The notes under the pieces are model-generated. The model made no database searches. It was not told where the DNA came from and saw only the letters and a list, made by a program, of their open reading frames with translations. Below are positions 1-8,625 of a stretch of 64,000 nt of DNA, in pieces. Positions within the stretch are counted from its first letter, which is position 1. Every line of letters begins with the position of its first letter. The position numbers and the translations under genes were made by a program. This stretch comes from Rhodococcus rhodnii (GTDB lineage: Bacteria > Actinomycetota > Actinomycetes > Mycobacteriales > Pseudonocardiaceae), in assembly GCA_000720375.1 (NCBI GenBank), contig JOAA01000037.1, positions 1 through 64,000 on the forward strand, written 5' to 3'.

Positions 1-91
1 CGCCCGGTCCCATTCCGAACCCGGAAGCTAAGCTCTTCAGCGCCGATGGTACTGCACTGGGTACGGTGTGGGAGAGTAGGTCGCCGCGGTA
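1..91 (+). rRNA. rrf: 5S ribosomal RNA, 3' part
   Basis: The first 91 bases match the downstream three quarters of a bacterial 5S rRNA, including the conserved CCATTCCGAACCCGGAAG loop B/C segment and the closing GGGAGAGTAGGTCGCCGCGG. The 5' end lies outside the window, so an rRNA operon reads into it. It is followed by a rho-independent terminator. Confidence 0.95.
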
Positions 92-105
92 ATATTCTTT
101 CGAGG

Positions 106-133
106 GGCCCCGCGAGTAATCGCGGGGCCTTTT
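106..133 (+). terminator. rRNA operon terminator
   Basis: A perfect 9-bp GC stem (106-114 with 121-129) with loop AGTAAT is followed by TTTT. It lies about 15 bases after the 5S rRNA end and should terminate the rRNA operon. Confidence 0.85.
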
Positions 134-145
134 CGCTTGTGGTCC

Positions 146-191
146 CTCGTGAATGTTTGTCCGGATCAGTGCACGGATAACCACTCACGGG
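146..191. repeat. 46-bp palindromic repeat, copy A (degenerate)
   Basis: This 46-base stretch aligns position by position with the palindromes at 11977, 37358 and 49387. It begins CTCGTGAATGTTTG and ends AACCACTCACGGG. The centre is degenerate, so the hairpin is weaker than in the other copies. It lies between the rRNA terminator and the next gene. Confidence 0.6.
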
Positions 192-308
192 CGGTGACCA
201 GCCCCCGGCTGAAACTCTTGCGTTGCAGGCCGGTTGTTACCATGGTCGATGGCCTGCTGGCCAACTTGAGAAGTTTTCAGCCCCGTGCGACGGGGCGTGG
301 AGGTTTAG

Positions 309-2408
309 GTGTCAGAGTTCGATCGGCCCGAGGCCGGCAGCGGCGACCAGCCGCGCGGTCGCGGAGCCGGCGGTGATCGTCAGAACGATCGCCGTAAGGA
401 CGGTCGGCGTGGGTATGCCGGCGACCGTAAGCCACGTGGAGCTGGCACCGACCAGCGGTACGGCGGCCGTAACCGCGACGAGCGGGGCGACCGCTGGGCG
501 CCTCGCGACGACTCCGAGCGCCGTGACTTCCGCCGAGGCGACCGGGACGACCGTCCGTTCCGGAAGCCCGCGCGTGACAACAACTCCCGCGGCTATGACC
601 GTGGCGACAAGCCACGTCGCGACTTCACCCCGCGCGACCGTGACAACAACCGAGGCGGGGACCGGCGCAACTTCGGCCGCGACGACCGCCCACGTCGGGA
701 CTTCAACAAGGACGACCGCCCTCGGCGGAACTTCGACCGGGATGACCGGCCCCGTCGGGACTTCAACAGCGATGACCGCCCACGTCGGGACTTCAATCGG
801 GACGATCGTCCGCGCAGCTTCAACCGCGATGACAAGCCGCGCCGGGACTTCGGCCGGGACGACAAACCGCGTCGCGACTTCGGTGACCGTGGCCCGCGTC
901 GGGATTTCAACAGTGATGATCGGCCGCGGCGGAACTTCGACCGCGATGACCGCCCGCGTCGGGATTTCAACAGTGATGATCGGCCGCGGCGGAACTTCGA
1001 CCGCGACGATCGCCCGCGCCGCGATTTCAACAAGGACGACCGCCCCGCGCGCAGCTTCAACCGCGATGACCGTCCCCGCAGGGACTACAACAGCGATGAC
1101 CGTCCGCGCAGCTTCAACCGGGACGACAAGCCGCGTCGCGACTTTGGTGACCGTGGTCCCCGCAAGGACTTCAACCGTGACGACCGTGGTCCCCGCCGTG
1201 ATTTCAACCGGGACGACAAGCCGCGCCGCGACTTCGGTGACCGTGGCCCGCGCCGCGACTTCAACAGCCGCGACGATCGGCCGCGTCGGGACTTCAACAG
1301 TGACGATCGGCAGCGCCGGGATCGGGGTGACCGTCCGCGCAGCTTCAACCGGGACGACAAGCCACGCCGCGATTTCGATGACCGCGGACCGCGCCGGGAC
1401 TTCAGCAAGGACGACCGCCCCCGCCGCGACTTCAGTCGCGACGACAGGCCGCGCCGCGACTTCGGCAGTGACCGCCCGCGCCGGGACTTCGACCGTGACG
1501 AGAGGCCGAGCGGCGACTTCGACAGTGACCGGCCGCGCCGGGACTTCGACCGCGACGAGCAGCCTCGCCAGGAAGTCCAGCCCGTCACCAGCGAGGAGTT
1601 GCCGAGCCGCGACTTCGAACCGTCGCAGGATGTCGAGCGTGATGACCTGCCGGTGACCGAGGCTCCCGAGCAGGAGTCTGCCGAGCGGACCGAGGACACG
1701 CCCGCGGCCAGGCCCGAGCCGAAGAAGCCGGTCAACCCCGACCTCGAGACGCTGCCCGAGGGCGCGGACATCTCCAAGCTCGACCCTGAAGCCCGGCAGG
1801 AGCTCAAGAGCCTGCCCAAGGCCCAGGCCGAGGACGTCGGCCAGCACCTCGCCGCGGCGGGCATGCTGATCGACGAGGACCCTGAGCTCGCTCTCAAGCA
1901 CGCCCGCATCGCGCGTGGCAAGGCGTCGCGGGTGGCGATCGTGCGTGAGGCTGCTGGTTTGGCCGCGTACCACGCGGGCGAATGGGCGGAGGCGTTGTCG
2001 GACCTGCGTGCGGTGCGCCGTATGACGGGCTCGAACGCGCACATCGCCGTCATGGCTGACTGCGAGCGTGCCCTTGGCCGTCCCGAGCGGGCTCTCGACT
2101 TGGCCAAGGAGGTCGGCAAGGACGTCAGCCCGGCGACCGCCGTCGAGCTCCGTATCGTCGCGGCCGGTGCGCGCCGCGACATGGGACAGCTGGACGCTGC
2201 GGTTGTCGCGTTGCAGGGCCCGGATTTGGACCCGAAGCGACGGGACCCGTGGAGCGCGCGGCTGTTCTACGCGTACGCCGACAACCTTGAGGCTGCCGGT
2301 CGTAAGGACGAAGCGATCCGTTGGTTCCTCAACGCGGCCCAGGTCGACGACGAGGAAGAGACCGACGCGGCCGAGCGGGCCGTGGAACTTGGGGCCGCGC
2401 TGCAGTGA
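309..2408 (+). CDS. TPR-domain protein with a long Arg/Asp/Phe repeat region
   Basis: The protein has 699 residues. The GTG start follows GGAGG by 7 bases. Residues 1 to about 450 are a low-complexity, highly charged tract built from dozens of degenerate copies of a unit close to RDDRPRRDFN. The tract is almost free of aliphatic residues and is certainly disordered. A Pro/Glu-rich linker follows, then about 200 residues of helical TPR-like repeats (from about NPDLETLPEG to the end). It occupies the Rv1691 position upstream of the HAD phosphatase, and the next gene starts inside its stop codon (GTGA). Homologues at this locus usually consist of the TPR part alone. The Arg/Phe repeats resemble RNA-binding, condensate-forming regions of other proteins, but the function is unknown. 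Confidence 0.85.
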   Translation: MSEFDRPEAGSGDQPRGRGAGGDRQNDRRKDGRRGYAGDRKPRGAGTDQRYGGRNRDERGDRWAPRDDSERRDFRRGDRDDRPFRKPARDNNSRGYDRGDKPRRDFTPRDRDNNRGGDRRNFGRDDRPRRDFNKDDRPRRNFDRDDRPRRDFNSDDRPRRDFNRDDRPRSFNRDDKPRRDFGRDDKPRRDFGDRGPRRDFNSDDRPRRNFDRDDRPRRDFNSDDRPRRNFDRDDRPRRDFNKDDRPARSFNRDDRPRRDYNSDDRPRSFNRDDKPRRDFGDRGPRKDFNRDDRGPRRDFNRDDKPRRDFGDRGPRRDFNSRDDRPRRDFNSDDRQRRDRGDRPRSFNRDDKPRRDFDDRGPRRDFSKDDRPRRDFSRDDRPRRDFGSDRPRRDFDRDERPSGDFDSDRPRRDFDRDEQPRQEVQPVTSEELPSRDFEPSQDVERDDLPVTEAPEQESAERTEDTPAARPEPKKPVNPDLETLPEGADISKLDPEARQELKSLPKAQAEDVGQHLAAAGMLIDEDPELALKHARIARGKASRVAIVREAAGLAAYHAGEWAEALSDLRAVRRMTGSNAHIAVMADCERALGRPERALDLAKEVGKDVSPATAVELRIVAAGARRDMGQLDAAVVALQGPDLDPKRRDPWSARLFYAYADNLEAAGRKDEAIRWFLNAAQVDDEEETDAAERAVELGAALQ

Positions 2409-3430
2409 AACGTCGGCTGCTCGACATCTACGATGCGCTGCTGCTCGACCTGGACGGAACCGTCTACCGCGGTGGTCAGGCGGTTCCGGGAGCGGCAGAG
2501 GCAGTACAGGCAGCCAGGGAGAACGGCACAGCCGTCCGGTTCGTGACCAACAACGCCACGCGCAGCCCTGTGGATGTCGCGGAGCACCTGACGAGCCTTG
2601 GCGTGGCGGCCAAACCGACCGAGGTCAGCACGAGCGCGCAGGCCGCGGGCACGGTTCTCACAGAGCGTTTGCAGCCGGGCGACGAAGTGCTTGTCGTCGG
2701 GACGAACTCGCTCGCCGACATCGTCACCGAGGCCGGCCTGCGTCCGGTCCATACGTTCACCGACACCGTCAAAGCCGTCGTCCAAGGGCTGTCACGGGAA
2801 CTCGTCTACAGCGACCTCGCCGAGGCGACCCTCGCCATCCGCGCGGGAGCGTTGTGGGTGGCGTGCAATATGGACGCCACCCTGCCGACCGAGCGTGGCG
2901 AGCTGCCGGGCAACGGTGCCCTCGTCGCCGCCGTACGGGCCGCGACAGGGCAGGAGCCTGTGGTCGCGGGCAAGCCGGCGCGGCCGTTGATGGACGAGGC
3001 GATCACCTCCGCCAACGCGAGCAGCCCGCTGGTTGTCGGCGACCGTCTCGACACCGACATCGCGGGCGCCGTCACGGCTGAAGTGGACGCTCTGCTCGTA
3101 CTGTCCGGTGTGACCACGGCCGCCGACCTGTTGGCAGCGCCCGCGTGGCTTCGGCCGCGTTATGTGGCGGCGTCAGTTGGTGACGTGTGCGGCCCCGCAG
3201 CTGGACTCGAAATTGAGGCACAGCGTGCATGGGAAGTCGACCGAACTGATCACCTGCTGACCGCCCGGTGGACCGGAAACGGCTCCGCCGCCGACGAACT
3301 GGCGTTATTGCGTGCGTTGTGCGCCGCGCACCGGCCGATCGACGGCGGTGAGATCAAGGTCCGCGCCGAGGACGACGCGACACGGAGCGCGCTGAGCGCG
3401 CTGGGAATTGCCAGAACGGCGGTACCGTGA
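2405..3430 (+). CDS. HAD-IIA family phosphatase (NagD-like)
   Basis: This 341-residue protein has the four HAD motifs in order: DLDGTVYRG (nucleophile Asp), VTNNAT, the KPARPL lysine and GDRLDTDIAGA. The size and cap type fit HAD subfamily IIA (NagD/4-nitrophenylphosphatase). The M. tuberculosis protein in the same place (Rv1692) is described as a glycerol-3-phosphate phosphatase, so small phosphorylated metabolites are the likely substrates. The GTG start overlaps the previous stop, implying translational coupling. The C-terminal 80 residues extend past the HAD core. Confidence 0.85.
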   Translation: MKRRLLDIYDALLLDLDGTVYRGGQAVPGAAEAVQAARENGTAVRFVTNNATRSPVDVAEHLTSLGVAAKPTEVSTSAQAAGTVLTERLQPGDEVLVVGTNSLADIVTEAGLRPVHTFTDTVKAVVQGLSRELVYSDLAEATLAIRAGALWVACNMDATLPTERGELPGNGALVAAVRAATGQEPVVAGKPARPLMDEAITSANASSPLVVGDRLDTDIAGAVTAEVDALLVLSGVTTAADLLAAPAWLRPRYVAASVGDVCGPAAGLEIEAQRAWEVDRTDHLLTARWTGNGSAADELALLRALCAAHRPIDGGEIKVRAEDDATRSALSALGIARTAVP

Positions 3431-3431
3431 A

Positions 3432-3626
3432 GTGGTGCAGTTCAACTCCGAAGGCAGCTGGCACGCGCCCGTCCCCGGGCCGCCGCCCGACCCGACAGCT
3501 GCGATAGACGCCGCACTCGCCGGCCTCGAAGGGCTCGACCAGCTCGAGCCGGTCGAGCACGTCGGCCGGTTCGACGCGGTGCACACGGCGCTGACCGAGG
3601 CGCTGTCGAGCATCGACAAGGTCTGA
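3432..3626 (+). CDS. small conserved hypothetical protein
   Basis: A short protein of about 64 residues sits between the HAD phosphatase and tlyA, where Rv1693 lies in M. tuberculosis. It is Pro-rich at the start (HAPVPGPPPDPT) and then helical and acidic (AALAGLEGLDQLEPVEHV). Two adjacent GTG codons at 3432 and 3435 are the plausible starts, just after the preceding stop. There is no recognisable domain. Its existence is supported by conserved order and tight packing rather than by sequence motifs. Confidence 0.6.
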   Translation: MVQFNSEGSWHAPVPGPPPDPTAAIDAALAGLEGLDQLEPVEHVGRFDAVHTALTEALSSIDKV

Positions 3627-3633
3627 GACGCCC

Positions 3634-4449
3634 ATGCCCCGCAGGTCGAGGCTGGACGCTGAGCTCGTGCGTCGTGGCCTGGCCAGGTCACGCGAGCACG
3701 CGTCCCAGCTGATCGTGGACGGCCACGTCACGGTGAAGGGCGTCGTGGCCAAAAAGCCCGCGACCGCCGTGGAAACCGACGCGGCCGTGGTGGTCAAGGA
3801 AGACATCGACGACCCCGGTTGGGCGTCGCGTGGTGCTCACAAGCTGATCGGCGCGCTCGAGGCGTTCGGGCCCGATGGCTTGACTGTCAAGGGAAAGCGT
3901 TGCCTTGACGCGGGCGCGTCCACCGGCGGGTTCACCGATGTGTTGCTGCGCAACGAAGCTTCGCAGGTCGTCGCCGCGGATGTGGGGCGTGGCCTGCTGG
4001 TCTGGCGGTTGATGACCGACGAGCGGGTGCTGGTGCTGGACAAGACGAACGTCCGCAGCCTGACGCCCGAGCTCACCCAGGGACCGGTCGACTTGGTGGT
4101 CGCCGATCTGTCGTTCATCTCGCTCAAACTGGTCCTGCCCGCGTTGCTGGCGTGCACAACCGAGGACGCCGATCTGGTGCCCATGGTCAAGCCGCAGTTC
4201 GAGGTCGGGAAAGAACGTCTGGGCTCCGGCGGTGTGGTGCGGGACCCTGGACTACGCGCCGAAGCTGTGATCGACGTGCTCACCGCTGCCGCGGAGCTCG
4301 GCCTGCGCCCCCACGGCGTGGTCGCCAGCCCGTTGCCGGGACCGTCGGGCAACGTGGAGTACTTCGTCTGGCTGCGGCGTGGTGACCGGCTCGAACCCGA
4401 GCAGGTCGCCGAGATGGTTCACACTGCTGTGCAGAAAGGACCGCGATGA
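3634..4449 (+). CDS. tlyA: TlyA family 16S/23S rRNA (ribose-2'-O) methyltransferase
   Basis: The 271-residue protein has an N-terminal S4 RNA-binding domain (about residues 5-60, RLDAELVRRGLARSREHAS) and an FtsJ-like Rossmann methyltransferase domain with the SAM motif CLDAGASTGGFTDVLL and LVVADLSFISL. TlyA methylates 2'-OH groups of 16S and 23S rRNA, and in mycobacteria this gives capreomycin sensitivity. The full length and neighbours (nadK, recN) agree. The stop overlaps the nadK start by 4 bases. Confidence 0.92.
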   Translation: MPRRSRLDAELVRRGLARSREHASQLIVDGHVTVKGVVAKKPATAVETDAAVVVKEDIDDPGWASRGAHKLIGALEAFGPDGLTVKGKRCLDAGASTGGFTDVLLRNEASQVVAADVGRGLLVWRLMTDERVLVLDKTNVRSLTPELTQGPVDLVVADLSFISLKLVLPALLACTTEDADLVPMVKPQFEVGKERLGSGGVVRDPGLRAEAVIDVLTAAAELGLRPHGVVASPLPGPSGNVEYFVWLRRGDRLEPEQVAEMVHTAVQKGPR

Positions 4450-5339
4450 CCGAGAGACCACCGATCTACGAGATCCTGATGGTGGTGCACACCGGGCGGC
4501 ACGCGAATCGGCGGACCGCCGAGCTGGTCGCCGAGCAGTTCGGCAAGGCCGGGGTGGCGGTTCGGGCGCTGGACGTCGAAGCGGGTGACTTCAGCCCGGA
4601 CCTGTCGACGGTCTGCGTGGACGAGAACGCAGCCAAGGGCGTCGACTTGGTGTTCGTGCTCGGCGGTGACGGAACCCTGCTGCGTGCCGCGGAGCTGGCG
4701 CGTCCGGCCGGTGTCCCGGTGCTCGGCGTGAACCTCGGCCGGGTCGGCTTCCTGGCCGAAGCGGACTCCGACGACCTGGACGTGGCCGTGCGGCGCGTGC
4801 TCGACGGCAAGTTCCACGTCGACGAGCGGATGACCCTCGAGGTCGTGGCGACTCATGAAGGCGAGGAGATCGCCAGGACGTGGGCGTTGAACGAAGCCAG
4901 CGTCGAGAAGAGCAGCCGCGACAAGATCCTGGACGTGCTGATCGAGGTCGACGGCCGTCCAGTGTCCGCGTTCGGCTCCGACGGCGTGCTCTGCGCGACG
5001 CCGACGGGTTCGACGGCGTACGCCTTCTCCGCTGGCGGGCCCGTGCTCTGGCCGGACGTGGAAGCTCTCCTCGTGGTGCCCAGCAACGCGCACGCGATGT
5101 TCGCGCGACCGCTCGTGGTTTCCCCGTCGTCGGTCGTGGCCATGGAGGTCGACCCGGGCGGACACCCGGCGGTGCTGTTCTGCGACGGCCAACGCACCTT
5201 CGACCTGCCGCCGGGCGCCCGAGTGGAGGTTTCGGCGGGATCAGAGCCGGTCAGGCTGGTCCGGCTGTGGGACGGACCGTTCACCGACCGGCTGGTGAAC
5301 AAATTCGGTTTGCCCGTACAGGGGTGGCGCAAGCGATGA
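4446..5339 (+). CDS. nadK: NAD kinase
   Basis: The 297-residue protein carries the NAD kinase signature FVLGGDGTLLRAAELA, the NEASVEK segment and the Gly-rich TPTGSTAYAFSAGGP. It phosphorylates NAD+ to NADP+ in the cytosol. The order tlyA-nadK-recN is the standard actinobacterial arrangement. The ATG start overlaps the tlyA stop. Confidence 0.95.
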   Translation: MTERPPIYEILMVVHTGRHANRRTAELVAEQFGKAGVAVRALDVEAGDFSPDLSTVCVDENAAKGVDLVFVLGGDGTLLRAAELARPAGVPVLGVNLGRVGFLAEADSDDLDVAVRRVLDGKFHVDERMTLEVVATHEGEEIARTWALNEASVEKSSRDKILDVLIEVDGRPVSAFGSDGVLCATPTGSTAYAFSAGGPVLWPDVEALLVVPSNAHAMFARPLVVSPSSVVAMEVDPGGHPAVLFCDGQRTFDLPPGARVEVSAGSEPVRLVRLWDGPFTDRLVNKFGLPVQGWRKR

Positions 5340-5402
5340 CCGAAGATCTGCTTGCAGGGTCGAGCGTTAACACCGTCGGTGGGTGTAGGTAGGGTTCCTA
5401 CT

Positions 5403-7187
5403 GTGCTGGCCGAGATGCGCATCCAGGGCCTCGGCGTCATCGACGAGGCGACCCTGCAACTGGACCCCGGATTCACTGTTGTCACAGGTGAGACCGGGGC
5501 GGGTAAGACCATGGTGGTGACCGGGCTGCATTTGCTGTCCGGTGGCCGTGCGGAGGCGTCCAGAGTGCGCTCTGGCGCGAGCCGCGCCGTGGTCGAGGGC
5601 CGTTTCCACGTGCCGCCCGACTCAGCAGCGGCGAGGGTCGCGGTGGAAGCCGCGGCGGAACCCGACGAGGACGGCAGCCTGATAGCGCTGCGTACGGTCG
5701 GATCAGACGGACGATCCCGCGCCCACCTCGGCGGCCGATCGGTGCCCGTAGGCGTGCTCGCGGAAATCGCCGAACAGCTGATCGCGGTCCACGGGCAGAA
5801 CGACCAGCTGCGCCTCCTGCACCCGGCGGAGCAGCGCGCGGTCCTGGACACGTTCGCCGGCGACGCGGTCGCGAAGGCATTGGCCGAATACCGGTCAACC
5901 CGCGCGGAGTGGCTCGATGTGATCGAGGAACTGCGCGAGAAGACCGAGCGCGCCCGTGACCTGGCGAAGCAAGCGGACATGCTGCAGCACGGCCTGAAGG
6001 AGATCGAGGCCGTAGATCCGAAACCGGGTGAGGACACGGCCCTGGTCGACGAAGCCCGACGGCTGGCCGACGTCGACCAACTCCGCGAGGCGGCCGCCGG
6101 TGCCCACTTCTCGTTGAGCGGCTCACCCGACGACCCCGCCGACGGCGCGGGCGCCATGGCTCAGATCGACGAGGCCCGGCGTCGGCTTTCCGCCTCGGAG
6201 GACCCCAAGCTGCGTGACCTCGAGCCGCGGTTGGCCGAGGCTGCGGTGTTGTTGAGCGACGTGAACAACGAGCTCAGCGGGTATTTGGAGGGTCTTGAGG
6301 CGGACCCGGCCCGTCTCGAACAAGTGCTTGCTCGCCAGGCCGAACTGAAAATGCTGACCCGCAAGTACGCCACGGACATCGACGGCGTTCTCGCCTGGGC
6401 GGCCGATGCGGCGCAGCAGCTGACCGGCTTGGATACGTCCGAGGAGGCTCTGGCCGCGCTGGCGCAACGCCGTGATGAGCTGGCTGCGGAGTTGGCGCGG
6501 CATGCGTCGACCCTGACGGAGGAGCGCGAGCGGGCGGCTCAGGAGCTGTCGTCCGAGGTGACTTCGGAACTCGCGGGTCTCGCTATGGGCTCCGCGGGCA
6601 TCGAGGTCGCCGTGCGGCCCCGTCTGGCGGCCGCGGACGACGCTCATGCCTTGACGGTCGGCGATGTCGTGTTGTCCGCCGGGTCGGACGGCGTCGACGA
6701 GGTCGAGATCCGTCTCCGCGCGCATGATGGCGCGCAGGCGTTGCCGATTCACAAGGCTGCGTCCGGCGGTGAGCTTTCCCGGGTGATGCTCGCGATCGAG
6801 GTCGTGCTGGCGCATGCCGACCCTGTGCCCACCATGGTTTTCGACGAGGTGGACGCCGGTGTCGGTGGGCGTGCGGCCATCGAGATCGGCCGTCGCCTGG
6901 CTCGCCTTGCCCGTAGCCACCAGGTCGTCGTGGTCACGCACTTGGCTCAGGTCGCGGCTTTCGCCGATCGCCACCTTGTCGTGGACAAGTCGGCCAAGGG
7001 CGGGCTGACGAAGTCGGGTGTGAAGACTTTGTCCGCGGAGGAGCGGGTTGTCGAGCTCGCCCGGATGCTCGCGGGCATGGAGTCCACAGAGACCGGACGC
7101 GCCCACGCCGAAGAGCTCCTCGGCCTGGCGGAGACGGTGAAGCGCGAAGCCATCAACGGCAAGAAGTCCAGAAGGAAGAAGAGCTGA
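5403..7187 (+). CDS. recN: DNA repair protein RecN
   Basis: An SMC-like ATPase of about 594 residues. Walker A GETGAGKTMV is near the N terminus, a long coiled-coil occupies the middle (about residues 160-370), and the ABC signature ASGGELSRVMLA is followed by Walker B TMVFDEVDAGVGG. RecN helps hold broken DNA ends during recombinational repair. GTG 5403 gives the N terminus MLAEMRIQGLGVID typical of the family. ATG 5415 is an alternative. Confidence 0.93.
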   Translation: MLAEMRIQGLGVIDEATLQLDPGFTVVTGETGAGKTMVVTGLHLLSGGRAEASRVRSGASRAVVEGRFHVPPDSAAARVAVEAAAEPDEDGSLIALRTVGSDGRSRAHLGGRSVPVGVLAEIAEQLIAVHGQNDQLRLLHPAEQRAVLDTFAGDAVAKALAEYRSTRAEWLDVIEELREKTERARDLAKQADMLQHGLKEIEAVDPKPGEDTALVDEARRLADVDQLREAAAGAHFSLSGSPDDPADGAGAMAQIDEARRRLSASEDPKLRDLEPRLAEAAVLLSDVNNELSGYLEGLEADPARLEQVLARQAELKMLTRKYATDIDGVLAWAADAAQQLTGLDTSEEALAALAQRRDELAAELARHASTLTEERERAAQELSSEVTSELAGLAMGSAGIEVAVRPRLAAADDAHALTVGDVVLSAGSDGVDEVEIRLRAHDGAQALPIHKAASGGELSRVMLAIEVVLAHADPVPTMVFDEVDAGVGGRAAIEIGRRLARLARSHQVVVVTHLAQVAAFADRHLVVDKSAKGGLTKSGVKTLSAEERVVELARMLAGMESTETGRAHAEELLGLAETVKREAINGKKSRRKKS

Positions 7188-7197
7188 ACCGGACCGC

Positions 7198-7318
7198 GTG
7201 TCCACCGTTCAAGCACCCCGAGTTTCACTTTCCGGCGCCATGAAATTCCCGCGCCGACCTGCGAGGGGAATTTCATGGTGCCGGAGTGGTGGACACGGTG
7301 TGTCGGAAAGGTGGACAC
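7198..7318. repeat. MITE-like intergenic element with GTGTCCACC ends and an internal hairpin
   Basis: The element begins GTGTCCACC (7198) and ends with GGTGGACAC twice (7288-7296 and 7310-7318). Inside is a 19-bp inverted repeat with one mismatch (7232-7250 and 7266-7284) around a 15-base loop. The first 22 bases match the intergenic element at 30224 at 20 of 22 positions. It lies between recN and the steA-like gene and could form a strong RNA hairpin acting as a terminator. Confidence 0.6.
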
Positions 7319-7440
7319 GGCGAGCAGTGGTCGAGTGGCCGGTGACCTGCTGTAACCTGACATCCCTCAGGTGAGTGACCGTCCACATGGTACGGCGTGG
7401 CGTGGGTACTGTGGACAGTCCATTTGCCACCATCGGACGC

Positions 7441-8625
7441 ATGAAGCTTCCGGGAATGCTCAATCGCGCGAATCAGAGTCAGCCCGGGGTGACCGGGGTG
7501 GCCAAGGTCGACCGCAGGACCGGGGATCTGCTCAAGCGGATCGGACCCGGCGACGTCGTGGTCCTCGACCAGCTTGACCTCGACCGCGCCACTGCGGACG
7601 CATTGGTCGCCGCCGGTGTCGCGGGTGTCGTGAACGCATCTCCTTCCATTTCCGGGAGGTTCCCCAATCTCGGGCCGGAACTCCTTGTCGAAAAAGGCAT
7701 TCCGCTGATCGACGGCGTCGGCGTCCACGCGCTGCGGGAAATCCGGGAGGGCAGCAAGCTCCGGTTGCACGCGGGAACCGTCTACTGTGGAGAAAGGGAA
7801 GTCGCGCGCGGCACGCAGCAGACCGCCGAGACCATCGCCGATCAGATGATCGAGGCGAAGGCCGGAATGTCCGCTCAGCTCGAAGCCTTCTCCGCCAACA
7901 CCATCGAGTTCCTTCGCCGCGAGCGGTCACTGATCCTTGACGGCATCGGCGTGCCCGAGCTTCGCATTCCGGTCAAGGGCAGGCAAGTCCTCATCGTCGC
8001 GCCGGGCACCGACCACGTCGAGGACCTCAAGAAGCTCAAGCGCTACATCTCCGAGCATCGGCCCGTGCTGGTCGGCGTCGGAAGCGGTGCCGATGCCCTC
8101 CGGGACGAGGGATACAAGCCTCATGTCATCGTCGGCGACCCCGATCGCATCAGCACCGACGCCCTCACCGGCGGCGCGGAAGTCGTCATCCCGGCGGACA
8201 CCGACGGACACGCGCCTGGCCTGGAACGCATCCAGGACCTGGGCATCGGCGCGGTCACGTTCCCCGCGTCAGGCAATCCGGAAGATCTCGCTCTGCTCCT
8301 GGCCGACGCGCACGGCGCATGCCTGGTCGTCACCGTCGGATTCCAAGCGACCCTTAGGGAATTCCTCGACAGCGGCCGCTCGGGTTCCAACCCGTCGACG
8401 TTCCTCACGCGACTCAAGCTCGGCAGCAAGCTCGTCGACGGCAAAGCGGCCGCGAGCCTGCACCGCACTCGTGTATCGACCGCCGCCATCGTGCTGCTGA
8501 TCATCGCCGCTCTGCTCGCGGTTGGGGCGGGCCTTGCGGTTTCCGGTGTCGGCGGCACGTACGCCGACTGGATCGTCAACACCTGGAACGACTTCGTTGC
8601 CTGGATCAAGGGGTTGTTCACGTGA
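7441..8625 (+). CDS. steA: SteA-like cell-division protein
   Basis: The protein has about 394 residues. The soluble N-terminal 340 residues include a thiamin-pyrophosphokinase-like region (VGSGADALRDEGYKPHVIVGDPD). One C-terminal transmembrane helix (TAAIVLLIIAALLAVGAGLAV) is followed by a short tail. This architecture and the position between recN and the MctB/SteB gene match SteA, which in Corynebacterium glutamicum works with SteB in septum cell-wall processing. ATG 7441 was chosen over an in-frame start 22 codons upstream because the family begins close to MKLPG. The next gene starts inside the stop codon. Confidence 0.8.
   Translation: MKLPGMLNRANQSQPGVTGVAKVDRRTGDLLKRIGPGDVVVLDQLDLDRATADALVAAGVAGVVNASPSISGRFPNLGPELLVEKGIPLIDGVGVHALREIREGSKLRLHAGTVYCGEREVARGTQQTAETIADQMIEAKAGMSAQLEAFSANTIEFLRRERSLILDGIGVPELRIPVKGRQVLIVAPGTDHVEDLKKLKRYISEHRPVLVGVGSGADALRDEGYKPHVIVGDPDRISTDALTGGAEVVIPADTDGHAPGLERIQDLGIGAVTFPASGNPEDLALLLADAHGACLVVTVGFQATLREFLDSGRSGSNPSTFLTRLKLGSKLVDGKAAASLHRTRVSTAAIVLLIIAALLAVGAGLAVSGVGGTYADWIVNTWNDFVAWIKGLFT

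Noticed and set aside
660..1560. Regular DNA repeats considered as a CRISPR array
   Set aside because: The repeats are about 30 bases, degenerate, in frame and without unique spacers or cas genes; they encode protein repeats.
312..2042. Very long antisense and alternate-frame open reading frames over the repeat-rich TPR gene
   Set aside because: They arise from the repetitive GC-rich DNA. Their products are low-complexity, and the + strand frame at 309 has the ribosome-binding site, the TPR domain and the syntenic position.
4853..6157. 434-codon minus-strand frame across nadK and recN
   Set aside because: It is antisense to two well-conserved genes, and its Ser/Arg-rich product has no domain.
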